Positions 27,109-39,825 of a DNA stretch of 64,000 nucleotides are shown piece after piece. The translations under genes were made by a program, and so were the position numbers. This DNA is from an uncultured Gemmatimonadota bacterium (GTDB lineage: Bacteria; Gemmatimonadota; Gemmatimonadetes; Gemmatimonadales; Gemmatimonadaceae), in contig CADEFN010000002.1 of the NCBI GenBank assembly GCA_902826615.1, forward strand, positions 796,911 to 860,910, in the 5' to 3' direction. The first letter of the stretch is position 1. Each line of letters starts with the position of its first letter. Below the pieces are notes generated by a model that was given only the letters and a program-made list of their open reading frames with translations, was not told the origin of the DNA and made no database searches.

Positions 27109-27156
27109 AGCGACGGTGCACGCGCTGCGAAGCGATGGCGTGCTCCGCCAAGGCTG

Positions 27157-27711
27157 TCAGACGGCGAACAGCGCGGGCAGATCGATGGTGAGTGGTGCGG
27201 TTGCGCCCGCCGGTTTCCACACCAGCTGCTCTCGCTCAATGAGAGGGAAGTGCGCGTCAGGCGTCCACACCTCGACCTGATTCTCCTCTCCGTCCACGAT
27301 CCAATAGAGTCCGACACGCACGTCCTGATACACGCGCCGCTTATCGAATCGGTCGTGCCCTTTGGTGGAAGGCGAGAGGACTTCGGCAACGAGCGGAATG
27401 TGCCGTAGCGCCGACCATTCCCGGAGGTGCGCATCCTCCGGCCCAACGACAAAGACGTCGGGCTGCGTGAGAATGTCGTCACGACCCCACGTCAGATCCG
27501 CCGCGGTGCCAAAGACCTCTCCCGCGGCCTCCTTGTCGCAGTAGTCTGCCATCCGGCGGACGAGTCTCATGACGATGCGCTGATGCCGCAACACCGGACT
27601 CGGGCTCACCAGCAGCTTCCCGTAGACGAGCTCGTACCGGTTCCCGTCGTCGGGGAACGCCAGCACCTCATCGACCGTGTAGTACGCCTGCACCGGAACG
27701 GGCATGCCCAT
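27157..27711 (-). CDS. Uma2-family (DUF820) PD-(D/E)XK nuclease-like protein
   Basis: From ATG 27711 (or 27705) the product is 185 or 183 residues, the normal size for Uma2 proteins. The family pattern is clear: YTVDEVLAFPDDGNRYELVYGKLLVSPS in pieces, VLRHQRIVMRLVRRM, a catalytic QPDVFVVG strand, VAEVLSPSTKGHDRFDKRRVY and a C-terminal GLYWIVDGEENQVEVW. Asp, Glu and Lys residues in those segments correspond to the PD-(D/E)XK nuclease core. The cellular role of this family is unknown; it is plentiful in cyanobacteria and some soil bacteria. An in-frame extension to 27798 looks non-coding. Confidence 0.85.
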   Translation of the reverse strand: MGMPVPVQAYYTVDEVLAFPDDGNRYELVYGKLLVSPSPVLRHQRIVMRLVRRMADYCDKEAAGEVFGTAADLTWGRDDILTQPDVFVVGPEDAHLREWSALRHIPLVAEVLSPSTKGHDRFDKRRVYQDVRVGLYWIVDGEENQVEVWTPDAHFPLIEREQLVWKPAGATAPLTIDLPALFAV

Positions 27712-27828
27712 AGGATCAGCTCGGCCGCGCCGAGTGCGCAAGTGGTGGGGGAAAACACACCCCACCCTACAACCCCTCTCGGCCACGCGCGCAATCATTT
27801 CATTGCGCGTGGTATCAATCCATTGCGT

Positions 27829-30981
<3,153 letters not shown>

Positions 30982-30993
30982 GATCGGGCCTGC

Positions 30994-32289
30994 CTAACGT
31001 CTCTTGGTGGAATCGCCGCCGGCCGGGGGCCGGGCGGTGGAGTCACGCACCTGCTTGTCACCCGCGGGGCGAGCCCCGCCACCAGCCGTCGCCTCGCGGG
31101 CACCGCCACCACGACCGGCTTCAGGTGACACCACCCGCACCGGCATACCCCGTCCAAGTGCGCCCAGGTTCCCGACGATGATGCGATCGCCGACGGACAA
31201 GCCGCTGAGCACCTGCTGTGTGGCACTGAGCTCGTCAGACACACCCGCCTCGATGGTGGCCACATCCACCTTGTCATCGATGATACGATAGACGAAGGGC
31301 TTGTCACCGCTGGCCGACTGTCGTACCGCGGCTGACGGGATCACGATGGTGTTGTCGATGGCGCGGGTCACCACGCGACCCGTCGCGAAGGTGTTGCCCC
31401 GCAGATCTCCTTTGGGGTTCGGCACCTGCAGATAGACCGTGAGGGTGCGGTTGGACGGATTGATGGTCGGCGAGATCCGGGCCACCTTGCCCTCGAGCTG
31501 CCGTCCGCCTGCCGCAAAACGCACCGATTGGCCGGGCTTGAGTTCCGCCGCCTGACGAGAAGGCACTGACGCCTCGAGTTCCAGGACGTCGTTGCGCACA
31601 ACCGTGATGAGCGTCGCACCACGCGACACTCGTTCGCCCGGCTCCACCGCCCTTGCTGAGACAACGCCGGTTGTGGGAGCAACGATGCGCGTATCACCGA
31701 GCACCTGTGCGACGCCCTTGAGCCTTGCTTCCGCCGCGGCACGACGCGACTGCGCGGCCACCAGCGTCTGCTGCGCGGTACGCAGGTCCCGCTCCGGAAT
31801 CGCCCCGGCCTTGAGCAACTCGGCCGATTGATCGGCGTTCCACTGTGCGTTGGCCACGTCGGCTTTCGCCGATTCCACCTCGGCCGCAGCAGACACCTGG
31901 TCGCCTTCCTGCACCGAATTCTCGAAGCGAACCATCACTTGCCCGCGCGTGACACGATCCCCCTCGCGTACCAGGACCGCGACCACATCACCCTCCATTC
32001 GCGCGCGTACCGCGATCTCTTCGATGGGGCGCAGATCACCACTGATCTGGATGGCCGACTCGATCGAACCGGTTTTCACTTCGATCACGTCGGTGGGACC
32101 AAGGACCGTCGGGGGCCGTCCACCACCACCGCCGGCTGGGCCACCCTTGCCCGCCCCACCTGCGGTGGCTGCACCGCCCCCTGCGGCGGCATTCTTCGGC
32201 GCACCGGCGGTGGCGTCCTCGCGCGAACAGGCCGCCAGAACCAGGCACAGCAACGCACCACACTGGCGCGCTGACAATAGTTGGAGCAC
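30994..32289 (-). CDS. RND efflux periplasmic adaptor (membrane fusion protein)
   Basis: The 431-residue product has a lipobox (LVLAAC, Cys21), followed by a long Gly/Ala/Pro-rich linker (about 30-60). The adaptor modules follow: the lipoyl half-motif RMEGDVVAVLVREGDRVTRG, a helical hairpin (about residues 120-180), the second lipoyl half (TRIVAPTTGVVSARAVEPGE) and beta-barrel and membrane-proximal domains. It links the permease to the TolC-like channel. The start lies 8 bases after the TolC gene. The stop codon is part of CGTTAGGC. The C-terminal 40 residues are Gly/Ala-rich and probably disordered. Confidence 0.93.
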   Translation of the reverse strand: MLQLLSARQCGALLCLVLAACSREDATAGAPKNAAAGGGAATAGGAGKGGPAGGGGGRPPTVLGPTDVIEVKTGSIESAIQISGDLRPIEEIAVRARMEGDVVAVLVREGDRVTRGQVMVRFENSVQEGDQVSAAAEVESAKADVANAQWNADQSAELLKAGAIPERDLRTAQQTLVAAQSRRAAAEARLKGVAQVLGDTRIVAPTTGVVSARAVEPGERVSRGATLITVVRNDVLELEASVPSRQAAELKPGQSVRFAAGGRQLEGKVARISPTINPSNRTLTVYLQVPNPKGDLRGNTFATGRVVTRAIDNTIVIPSAAVRQSASGDKPFVYRIIDDKVDVATIEAGVSDELSATQQVLSGLSVGDRIIVGNLGALGRGMPVRVVSPEAGRGGGAREATAGGGARPAGDKQVRDSTARPPAGGDSTKRR

Positions 32290-32297
32290 GAAAACCT

Positions 32298-33707
32298 CTA
32301 TCGTGAGTTCGTTCGGAGTGGCGGCAACGGAATTGCCAGGGCCCGCACACGGGCCAGATCGGCAGCCGCCAGATAAAAGTCGGTGCTGGCACGCGCCGCA
32401 TTGGTGCGCGCGGTCAGCAACAGGAGCTGTGCATCCGAAACTTCCAGCTGCGTCGACAGCCCGCGCTCAAAGCGTAACGATGCAATTTTCCAGGCCTCTT
32501 CGGCCTGTCCTTCATTTTCGCGTTGCACCTCAAACGCGGCTTCGGCACGCCGGAGTTCGGCCCAGGCACGCGCCCGTTCAACAGACACCCGCTCGCGCTC
32601 CTGGTCTACCTGCAGCTGCGCGAGACGCGTCTGCGCCTGGGCGAGATCGATGTTGCCCTTTGACCGCAGGCCGTCAAAGAGTGGCCATGCCACCTGCAAG
32701 CCGAAGTTGCGGTCTTCAAACCAGCCATTGTTCTGGCACAGACGGGTCGCCGCCGATCCCGCCGGACAGAAACTGTTCGCGGTCCGGCCCCACACGGTCG
32801 GGAAGCCGTTGCTGTTTGGCAGCGCCGTATATCCCGACTGGAAAAAGGCGGTGATGGTCGGCATGAGGTCGGCCCGTGCCACCTTCACCCCCTGACGTCG
32901 CGCTTCGAGGGTGGACTGCGCCGCTCGCTCCGACGCACGCACATTGTCACGACCCGAATCCGCCGTTGCCGCCTGGGCAATGGCGCGCAGACCGGTGGTA
33001 TCCAGCATGCTGGTGAGCACCAGCGGTTGCTCCGCAGGCAGGTTCAGCACACGACGCAGCTCGATGTCCGCCAGCTCAACGGCATTCCTCGCCTGGAGTA
33101 CCTGGGGTTCAAGATTGGTGCGCTCCACTCGCGACCGCAGCACGTCGAACCGCGACGCGCGACCGCCCTTCTCCAGCTGCTCGACCAATGTCAGACGTTC
33201 GGTCGCCAGCGCCGCATTCCTCCGCTGGATATCGAGCAGCTGTCGGTTGAGCTGCGCCGTGAGGTAGGCGCGCTGCACATCCACGGCCAGGATCGCTTCC
33301 ACCTCTTGCCGTGACGCCGAGGCGGCCTGTCGTGCGTCGCCCGCCGCCCGCGCACCGGCGAACACCCTGCCCCCCTGAAAAAGCACCTGGGAGAAGTTGA
33401 TGTTACCTGTGTAGTTGTAGTTCTGGCCGAAAATGGACTGACCCACGATCTCGGCGCGGGCGTTTCGGAGCACCTGGCTGTATTGGGACGACAGACGAGC
33501 CTGCGGAAGGCCTGCGGCCCGGGCGGTTGTCACCTGGGCATCTGTCACCTGGATCTGGGCCTGAGCAATCCGGGCCTCGTCGCTCTCCCGAACGACGCGT
33601 TTTACGGCGTCTTCGATGGAAAGCCGCAGGGAATCCCGAGACTGGGCCCGGAGCGGCAGGGCCAAAGCCAGAAGGAGGGGTGCAAGGTATCGATGGGGAA
33701 TCTTCAT
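32298..33707 (-). CDS. TolC-family outer-membrane efflux channel
   Basis: The 469-residue product has a Sec signal (LAPLLLALALPLRAQ) and the TolC repeat pattern: long amphipathic helices (about 35-100, 140-240 and 320-420) alternating with short strands, with LSIEDAVKRVVRESDEARIA, QARLSSQYSQVLRN and a second-half LFDGLRSKGNIDLAQAQTRL. Family members are trimeric channels. It opens the tripartite efflux operon TolC-adaptor-permease. A Cys pair in the second half (SFCPAG and LCQNN) may form a disulfide. Confidence 0.93.
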   Translation of the reverse strand: MKIPHRYLAPLLLALALPLRAQSRDSLRLSIEDAVKRVVRESDEARIAQAQIQVTDAQVTTARAAGLPQARLSSQYSQVLRNARAEIVGQSIFGQNYNYTGNINFSQVLFQGGRVFAGARAAGDARQAASASRQEVEAILAVDVQRAYLTAQLNRQLLDIQRRNAALATERLTLVEQLEKGGRASRFDVLRSRVERTNLEPQVLQARNAVELADIELRRVLNLPAEQPLVLTSMLDTTGLRAIAQAATADSGRDNVRASERAAQSTLEARRQGVKVARADLMPTITAFFQSGYTALPNSNGFPTVWGRTANSFCPAGSAATRLCQNNGWFEDRNFGLQVAWPLFDGLRSKGNIDLAQAQTRLAQLQVDQERERVSVERARAWAELRRAEAAFEVQRENEGQAEEAWKIASLRFERGLSTQLEVSDAQLLLLTARTNAARASTDFYLAAADLARVRALAIPLPPLRTNSR

Positions 33708-33838
33708 ACGTTACCTGTGTACGCGCCGCGTGAAGCTGGCGTTCACTATTCGACGCGGCCAGAGCTTGGGGACAGATTCAGGGTCGGCGAGCGGAGCCAC
33801 CGGAAAAGGTGCCCACGAGTTTGACACACGGGAGCGCA

Positions 33839-34231
33839 ATGCGAGACATCGAGTCGTTTGCACAGGCCTACACGGCGGCGTGGTGCAGTCAGGATCCCGA
33901 GGCGGTTGCTGCCTTCTTCGCGGCTGGTGGGACGCTCGCCATCAATGGCGGCGAGCCATCGGTGGGTCGCGAGGCCATTGCCGACTCCGCTCGCTCCTTC
34001 ATGACCGCCTTTCCCGATCTGCAGGTGCTCATGGATGCGGTGGACGTAGCGGGGGAGCGGGTGCTCTACCGGTGGACGCTGCTGGGGACCAACAGCGGGC
34101 CGGGTGGCCGCGGGCACAAGGTCCGCATCCGTGGACAGGAGGAGTGGACCATGGGGGAGGATGGCCTGGTCGCTGCCTCGCTTGGCAGCTTTGACGCCGA
34201 AGAGTACCGGCGTCAGGTGGAAGGCGGCTGA
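33839..34231 (+). CDS. SnoaL/NTF2-like small protein
   Basis: From ATG 33839, with GGGAG upstream, the product is 130 residues. The pattern YTAAWCSQDPEAVAAFFAAG, GREAIADSARSFMTAFPDLQ and YRWTLLGTNSG is typical of SnoaL-like polyketide cyclase or NTF2-like proteins, which form small cone-shaped folds used by isomerases, cyclases and ligand-binding proteins. No catalytic residue can be assigned. The gene is divergent from the efflux operon and its 3' end lies 10 bases from the convergent GH20 gene with no terminator between. Confidence 0.8.
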   Translation: MRDIESFAQAYTAAWCSQDPEAVAAFFAAGGTLAINGGEPSVGREAIADSARSFMTAFPDLQVLMDAVDVAGERVLYRWTLLGTNSGPGGRGHKVRIRGQEEWTMGEDGLVAASLGSFDAEEYRRQVEGG

Positions 34232-34241
34232 CCCTCCCCGC

Positions 34242-36269
34242 CTACTGCACCACCCCCTGCAGCAGCGCCACCAGCTTTCTCACCTCAGGCAACACGGACA
34301 CACGCAACAAGCCGAGTGGGCCCTCGTACCGTTTGAGATCGGCGGCCGCGGTGGCCAACCAGGCCGAGTCCGGCTTCTCACCGCTCCTCACGTAGCGCAG
34401 GGCCTCGAGCCCCAGGACGCTGGTCCGCTCGAGCGCCAGCGTCACCGGGACCGCCTCACCGATGGTGGGTGTCTGCTGGGCGAGCCCCTGTACTTGCGGT
34501 GTGAGCTCACGCCAGCGGCTCAGGAGTGTGACGAGTGAGTCGTGCGCCACACTGTCAAAGGGATTCACGACGAAACGTCGTACCAGACGCTCCGTGAGCC
34601 AGCGCGCCGGCGGGTCGGGGCGCGCCGCGTCCACGACACGTGTGAGCGGGTGCAGTTGGGTCGTTTGCCTTCCATTGGTTGCCTGACCGAAAAACGGGGG
34701 CTGCACCACCGTGAGCAACGACTCCAGCGGCGCCAGGTCGCCGGCAGGGAAGAGTTTGCGCAGCATACGCGCGCTATGCGATTGCACCCGAACGCCCGAA
34801 GCTTCGAGCCGTCCGGCAAGCACATCGAGCCTGCGATACATGTCCGGCACATCGGTGACGTCCTGCCGCGACCACAACCGCTCAGCGACCGCTCCAAGGC
34901 GCGGCCAGAGCCTGGAGTCGGTGGTTTCCACGGACACGAATTCCGACCACATACATGCTTCGCCTCCAAGCACGAGGGCCTGCTCGGCGAGTGTGAGGTC
35001 GGTGGTACGTGGGACCGGATCGGCGAGGTAGAAATCGGTGGCCGGTTTGATGTGGTCGAGGTAGTACGGCGCTGACAGGATTCCAGTGAAGCCCCGTTTG
35101 GCGGCGTCGCGCAGGTAGTTGGTTCCCCGCCACGATTGCACGACGGTTTGCTGCGGGAGGTCGGGGTGAAGGATTTCATCCCAGCCAACCATCCGTTTGT
35201 TGTACTTGGCCAGAATCCGCGTCAGCCGGCGATTGAAGTGTGCCTGCAGCTGCTCGTTGTTCCATCCCCGGGCCCGGCGCCAGCGGGCGATGCGGCGGTT
35301 GTTGTTCCAGTGTTTGTCTTCCACCTCATCGCCACCGATGTGCCAGTAGGCGTCGGGGAAGATGCGCACCATCTCACCGATGAAGCGGTCGATGAACGCG
35401 TACGTCTCCTCCTTCGTGGGGTCGAAGATGGCGTCGGCGCCACCCCAGGCACGGCGGACGGTGATGGGCCCCGGTCGGCTGGCGTATTGCGGGTAGCCGA
35501 CAAACCAGGACGTGGAGTGCCCGGGCATGTCGAACTCCGGCACCACACGAATGCCGCGATCACGTGCGTAGGCAACCACCTCGCGCAGCTGGGCCTGGGT
35601 GTAGTACTGCCCGTCACTGCCCAGCTCGTGCAGTTTGGGAAAGCGCTGACTCTCGACGCGGAATCCCTGGTCTTCGCTCAGGTGCCAATGCAGCACATTG
35701 AGTTTGACCATCGCCATGCCGTCGAGGGTCTTCTTGATCTGCTCCACCGGCATGAAGTGGCGCCCCACATCGACCAGGAGCCCGCGCCAGCGGAAGCGTG
35801 GGGTGTCGTCGATGGTGGCAGCCGGGAGGTAGTGTGTGGTGGCGTCGCTGGTGATGAGCTGGAGCAGGGTCTCGAGACCGCGAATGGCGCCGACCACCGT
35901 GGGCGCCGAAAGGGTCGCCCCCGCCGCCGAAATTTCGAGACGGTACGATTCGTTTTCGTCGATGCCCTGCACCCGTTCGCCGGGCCCTGCCACGTCGAGA
36001 CGCAGTGCGCCGGCTGGCACCGGAGTCCGTGGGAGCTCGAGGGTCGTGCGGTCCTCGACCCGCGCCACAAAGCGTTCCACGGCCCGTCGCAACCGGTCGT
36101 CGTTATGCCTGACGAGTGCCACGCCGAAGGTCGTATCGAGTACCAGCCGCCCCTCGCCGAGCTGCAGCGCGGTTGGTACCGGAAGCAGGGTGCCAACCTG
36201 GGCTCCAGCCCGGGAAATGGCAGCAAGGGAGACGAGGGCGACGATGAGTCGGCGACAGGTATGAGGCAT
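34242..36269 (-). CDS. Secreted beta-N-acetylhexosaminidase (GH20)
   Basis: From ATG 36269 the product is 675 residues with a Sec signal (IVALVSLAAISRAGAQ). A GH20b-type N-terminal domain (about 30-150) precedes the catalytic barrel, which contains WRGLLVDVGRHFMPVEQIK, LNVLHWHLSEDQGFRVES, VPEFDMPGHSTSW and the catalytic Asp-Glu pair in HIGGDEVEDKHW (about residues 313-314), followed by GWDEILHPDLPQ. These define GH20 enzymes, which release terminal GlcNAc or GalNAc by substrate-assisted catalysis. A helical C-terminal extension of about 150 residues follows the barrel. It is divergent from the symporter gene, which may import the released sugar. Confidence 0.93.
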   Translation of the reverse strand: MPHTCRRLIVALVSLAAISRAGAQVGTLLPVPTALQLGEGRLVLDTTFGVALVRHNDDRLRRAVERFVARVEDRTTLELPRTPVPAGALRLDVAGPGERVQGIDENESYRLEISAAGATLSAPTVVGAIRGLETLLQLITSDATTHYLPAATIDDTPRFRWRGLLVDVGRHFMPVEQIKKTLDGMAMVKLNVLHWHLSEDQGFRVESQRFPKLHELGSDGQYYTQAQLREVVAYARDRGIRVVPEFDMPGHSTSWFVGYPQYASRPGPITVRRAWGGADAIFDPTKEETYAFIDRFIGEMVRIFPDAYWHIGGDEVEDKHWNNNRRIARWRRARGWNNEQLQAHFNRRLTRILAKYNKRMVGWDEILHPDLPQQTVVQSWRGTNYLRDAAKRGFTGILSAPYYLDHIKPATDFYLADPVPRTTDLTLAEQALVLGGEACMWSEFVSVETTDSRLWPRLGAVAERLWSRQDVTDVPDMYRRLDVLAGRLEASGVRVQSHSARMLRKLFPAGDLAPLESLLTVVQPPFFGQATNGRQTTQLHPLTRVVDAARPDPPARWLTERLVRRFVVNPFDSVAHDSLVTLLSRWRELTPQVQGLAQQTPTIGEAVPVTLALERTSVLGLEALRYVRSGEKPDSAWLATAAADLKRYEGPLGLLRVSVLPEVRKLVALLQGVVQ

Positions 36270-36379
36270 CCGTGGAATGTGAGGAGTGTGCCATAGCGCG
36301 ACCAGTCCGCCGCGGCGATCTTCTGCCATCTGCCGTCTGAAGCCCGCTGTCTGAAGTTCACCGCCCCCCAGCGCCCCCC

Positions 36380-38152
36380 ATGTCCCTTACATCACTCGAC
36401 TGGATCGTCGTCGCGCTTTCGATCGCTGTCGCCTTTGCCCCCGCTCTCTACTTTGCACGCCGCGGAGGGTCGAGCACGGCCGAGTTCTTCACGTCGGGGC
36501 AGGCAGCGCCCTGGTGGCTGGTGGGGGTGTCGATGGTCGCCACGACCTTCTCCACCGACACACCCAACCTGGTCACCAACCTCGTGCGCACTGCCGGGGT
36601 AGCCAACAACTGGGCGTGGTGGTCGTTCCTGCTCACGGGCATGATGACCGTGTTTTTCTACGCCCGGCTCTGGCGTCGCTCAAAGGTGCTCACGGACCTC
36701 GAGTTCTACGAAATCCGCTATTCGGGAAAGGCGGCCACCTTCGTCCGCGGATTCCGGGCGGTGTACCTGGGCCTCTTCTTCAATTGCATCATCATGGCCA
36801 GTGTCAACCTGGCCGCCGCCAAGATTGCCAACGTGTTGTTAGGCTGGCCCATGACGCAGACACTGCTCGTGTGCGCCGTGATCAATGTGCTCTTCGCCGC
36901 GACGTCGGGACTCTGGGGAGTGCTGGTGGTGGACTTCATCCAGTTTGGCATCGCCATGACCGGGTCGTTCTCCGCGGCGTATTTCGCGCTCAAGCAGCCA
37001 CAGGTGGGGGGACTCTCCGGGCTCATCAGCAAAATCGACCCCGCCACCCTCGCCATGGTGCCCGACTTCGGGGACTGGGGCATGACGCTATCGGTGCTGA
37101 TCATTCCACTCACGGTGCAATGGTGGTCGGTCTGGTATCCGGGCTCTGAACCGGGTGGCGGGAGTTATATCGCGCAACGCATGCTGGCCTCAAAGAGCGA
37201 AAACGACGCCCTGGCCGGCACACTGCTCTTCAACTTCGCCCACTACGCCCTGCGGCCCTGGCCCTGGATCATCGTGGCGCTCTGTTCGCTGCTGGTTTAT
37301 CCGCAGCTCAGCGACATCGCGACAACCTTTCCCTATCTCGACCCCAAACTCATCGGGCACGACATGGCATACCCGGCCATGCTGCGCTTCCTCCCGTCCG
37401 GCTTTCTGGGGCTGATGGTCGCAGGGCTCCTCGCCGCGTACGTCTCGACGATTGTCACGCACCTCAACTGGGGCGGCTCGTATCTCGTCCACGATTTCTA
37501 TCGGCGCTTCATCAAAACAGACGCCAGTGAGAAACACTACGTGATGGTCGGGCGCCTGACCGCCGCCCTGCTCATGCTTCTGGCGTCACTCATCACCTTC
37601 GTGCTCGACTCGGCGCAGGAGAGCTTCAACCTGCTCATGTCGATTGGCGCCGGCACCGGGCTGCTCTACCTCCTCCGCTGGTTCTGGTGGCGGGTCACGG
37701 CGTGGAGTGAGGTCGCGGCGATGGTCACGTCGTTTGTGGTCGCGATCGCGTTTTTCGTCGCCGGCAAGATGGGTGTCACCGTGGCGTCGCATGTGTCGCT
37801 CATCATCGGTGTGGCCATCACGAGTGTGGTGTGGATTGCCGTCTCCTACCTGGGTCCGCAAACCGATCGCAGCAAGCTGGAGTCGTTCTATCGCCTCGTG
37901 CGCCCGGCCGGTCCCGGCTGGGCCGATGTACGCCGAGCGACTGGTTTGCCGCCGTCCAATGATTCACTCCCGCTGAGTTTTGCCGCGTGGGTACTGGGGT
38001 GCCTCTTTGTGTACGCTGCCCTCTTCGGCACTGGCAGTTACCTCTACGGTCGCACGCCGCAGGCACTGATGTGGCTGGCCGTGTTTGTCATCTCTACACT
38101 GGGTTTGTCTCAGATACTGCCGCGCATCTGGCGATCGTCCGAAGGTGCGTAG
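36380..38152 (+). CDS. Sodium:solute symporter (SSS family)
   Basis: The 590-residue product has about 13-14 membrane helices. SSS hallmarks are visible: EFFTSGQAAPWWLVGVSMVA near residue 35, LEFYEIRYSGKAATFVRGF near 110, the core-helix region PSGFLGLMVAGLLAAYVSTI and HLNWGGSYLVHDFYRRFI near 360. Members import sugars, amino acids or organic acids with sodium. The divergent GH20 gene starts 110 bases away, so a hexosamine or sugar substrate is plausible. The next gene starts 4 bases after the stop. Confidence 0.9.
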   Translation: MSLTSLDWIVVALSIAVAFAPALYFARRGGSSTAEFFTSGQAAPWWLVGVSMVATTFSTDTPNLVTNLVRTAGVANNWAWWSFLLTGMMTVFFYARLWRRSKVLTDLEFYEIRYSGKAATFVRGFRAVYLGLFFNCIIMASVNLAAAKIANVLLGWPMTQTLLVCAVINVLFAATSGLWGVLVVDFIQFGIAMTGSFSAAYFALKQPQVGGLSGLISKIDPATLAMVPDFGDWGMTLSVLIIPLTVQWWSVWYPGSEPGGGSYIAQRMLASKSENDALAGTLLFNFAHYALRPWPWIIVALCSLLVYPQLSDIATTFPYLDPKLIGHDMAYPAMLRFLPSGFLGLMVAGLLAAYVSTIVTHLNWGGSYLVHDFYRRFIKTDASEKHYVMVGRLTAALLMLLASLITFVLDSAQESFNLLMSIGAGTGLLYLLRWFWWRVTAWSEVAAMVTSFVVAIAFFVAGKMGVTVASHVSLIIGVAITSVVWIAVSYLGPQTDRSKLESFYRLVRPAGPGWADVRRATGLPPSNDSLPLSFAAWVLGCLFVYAALFGTGSYLYGRTPQALMWLAVFVISTLGLSQILPRIWRSSEGA

Positions 38153-38155
38153 CGG

Positions 38156-39004
38156 GTGCGTCCGTACCTGATCGGGATTCTTGCCGGACTCGTCCTCCTG
38201 GCGGCCGCCGCTGGTGGCGGCTACTGGTGGATGGTCCGGCGCACCGACGCGCTCCGCTACACTCGGCTGGACATTCCGCTCACCGACATCCGGGTCCCAA
38301 ACGACTCAGCCAGCCGCGCCGAGGGCGAGCGCGTGGCATGGTCGCGAGGCTGTCATGGGTGTCATGGGGACTCGCTGCAGGGCAAGGTGTTCCTGGACGA
38401 ACCCCGTGTCATGCGACTGGTGACTCCGAACATCCCCGAGGCCATCGCCCGGTATTCTGACGCGGAGCTGGCGCGAATCATCCGCCACGGCGTGACCCGG
38501 GAGGGATTCGCAGCGTTAGGCATGCCGTCCGCCACCTTTTATCATCTCTCCGACCTCGATCTCGGGCGCCTCGTGGCCTATCTGCGCGCCGCGCCGCTGG
38601 TGCCGTCGTCGCTGCCGTCGACCGAGCTACGGGTGATGGCGCGTCTCGCCCTTGTGCAGGGCAAGCTGCCCACCGACGCCGGGACCATGGACCACTCCGC
38701 CCCGCGGCTCGGCGATCGGCCCGACTCCACGCCCGTTGCGCGCGGCGAATACCTTGCCGTGACGATCTGTACCGAGTGTCATGGGCTCGATCTCCGTGGG
38801 CAGGACAACGCGCCCGCACTTCCGAAGGCACTGGGCTACACCTTGCCAGAGTTCCGTTCGCTCCTGCTCGACGGACGGGCACGTGACGGACGTGACATCG
38901 GCTTGATGGGTCGTACCGCACGACGACGATTCCGGTGGCTCGACGCTGGGGACATCGATGCCATCTTCGCCTACCTCGCAACCATGAGCCTGGTGGCACA
39001 ATGA
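38156..39004 (+). CDS. Membrane-anchored dihaem cytochrome c
   Basis: The 282-residue product starts at GTG 38156 with an uncleaved N-terminal anchor (LIGILAGLVLLAAAAGGGYW). Two haem-binding CxxCH motifs are present, SRGCHGCHGDS (about residue 63) and TICTECHGLDLRG (about 205), each with a downstream Met candidate (for example GMPSATFYHLSDLDLG). It should be a periplasm-facing electron carrier. Its tight position between a solute symporter and a nucleotidyltransferase (ATGA overlap downstream) is unusual, since no dehydrogenase partner is present. Confidence 0.9.
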   Translation: MRPYLIGILAGLVLLAAAAGGGYWWMVRRTDALRYTRLDIPLTDIRVPNDSASRAEGERVAWSRGCHGCHGDSLQGKVFLDEPRVMRLVTPNIPEAIARYSDAELARIIRHGVTREGFAALGMPSATFYHLSDLDLGRLVAYLRAAPLVPSSLPSTELRVMARLALVQGKLPTDAGTMDHSAPRLGDRPDSTPVARGEYLAVTICTECHGLDLRGQDNAPALPKALGYTLPEFRSLLLDGRARDGRDIGLMGRTARRRFRWLDAGDIDAIFAYLATMSLVAQ

Positions 39005-39825
39005 GCTCGCAGCAGACAACGAAGGCTGTAATCCTTGCCCGCGGACAAGGGGCGCGCATGCGGCAGGCGCAAGCCGGAGTGACCCTCACCCCCGAACAGG
39101 AGCGAGCGGCTGCAGCGGGTCTCAAGGGGATGATCAACATCGGCCGTCCCTTCCTTGACTATGTGCTGAGCGCCCTGGCCGATGCCGGTCTCACCAATGT
39201 CTGCCTTGTGATCGGCCCCGAACACGGGGACGTGCGGCGGTACTACGCACGAGATGTCACGATGACACGCGTGCACATGCAGTTTGCCGTCCAGACGGAA
39301 GCGCGTGGCACGGCCGACGCCGTGATGGCCGCCGCCGCATTTGTGGGGAGTGACAGCTTCGTCGTGATCAACGCCGACAACTACTACCCGATCGATGCCT
39401 ACCGTCAGCTTGCAGCACTGGAGTCGAGTGGGCTGGTCGGATTCGAGCGAGCCGCCCTCCTCGCCGGGAGCAATATTCCCGAGGAACGGGTGCGGGCCTT
39501 TGCATTGGTGCAGCAGAACGAAAATGGGGAGCTGGTCTCCATCACCGAAAAACCCGATGAGGCCACCTTCGCGCGGCTCGCGCCCTCCTCGCTGGTCAGC
39601 ATGAACCTCTGGAAGTTTGCACCGTCCATTTTTGACGCCTGTGCACGCGTGCGTCCCTCACCGCGCGGCGAACTCGAGCTGCAGGATGCGGTGCGCATTG
39701 CCAGCGAAGAGATGGGAGTTGTCTTCCGGGTACTCCCGTTTGCTGGCGGCGTGCTCGATCTCTCGAACCGCGGTGACATTCCCGCTGTGGCCAACGGACT
39801 CACTGATGTCCGGGTAACCCTGTGA
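39001..39825 (+). CDS. Sugar nucleotidyltransferase (NTP_transferase family)
   Basis: ATG 39001 overlaps the cytochrome stop (ATGA) and gives 274 residues. The nucleotide-binding loop reads AVILARGQGARMRQ, a variant of the usual AGGxGTRM/L (second Gly to Arg, Thr to Ala). FVVINADNYYPIDAYRQL supplies the metal-binding Asp, and ALVQQNENGELVSITEKPDE and LVSMNLWKFAPSIFD are typical of glucose-1-phosphate nucleotidyltransferases. An insertion (TPEQERAAAAGLKGMINIG) follows the loop. It probably makes an NDP-sugar in the cytoplasm; the altered loop makes the substrate uncertain. Confidence 0.82.
   Translation: MSSQQTTKAVILARGQGARMRQAQAGVTLTPEQERAAAAGLKGMINIGRPFLDYVLSALADAGLTNVCLVIGPEHGDVRRYYARDVTMTRVHMQFAVQTEARGTADAVMAAAAFVGSDSFVVINADNYYPIDAYRQLAALESSGLVGFERAALLAGSNIPEERVRAFALVQQNENGELVSITEKPDEATFARLAPSSLVSMNLWKFAPSIFDACARVRPSPRGELELQDAVRIASEEMGVVFRVLPFAGGVLDLSNRGDIPAVANGLTDVRVTL

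Noticed and set aside
27108-27157. Terminator between the MFS and Uma2 genes
   Set aside because: Only a 6-bp GCACGC/GCGTGC pair with no U-tract is visible; too weak to call.
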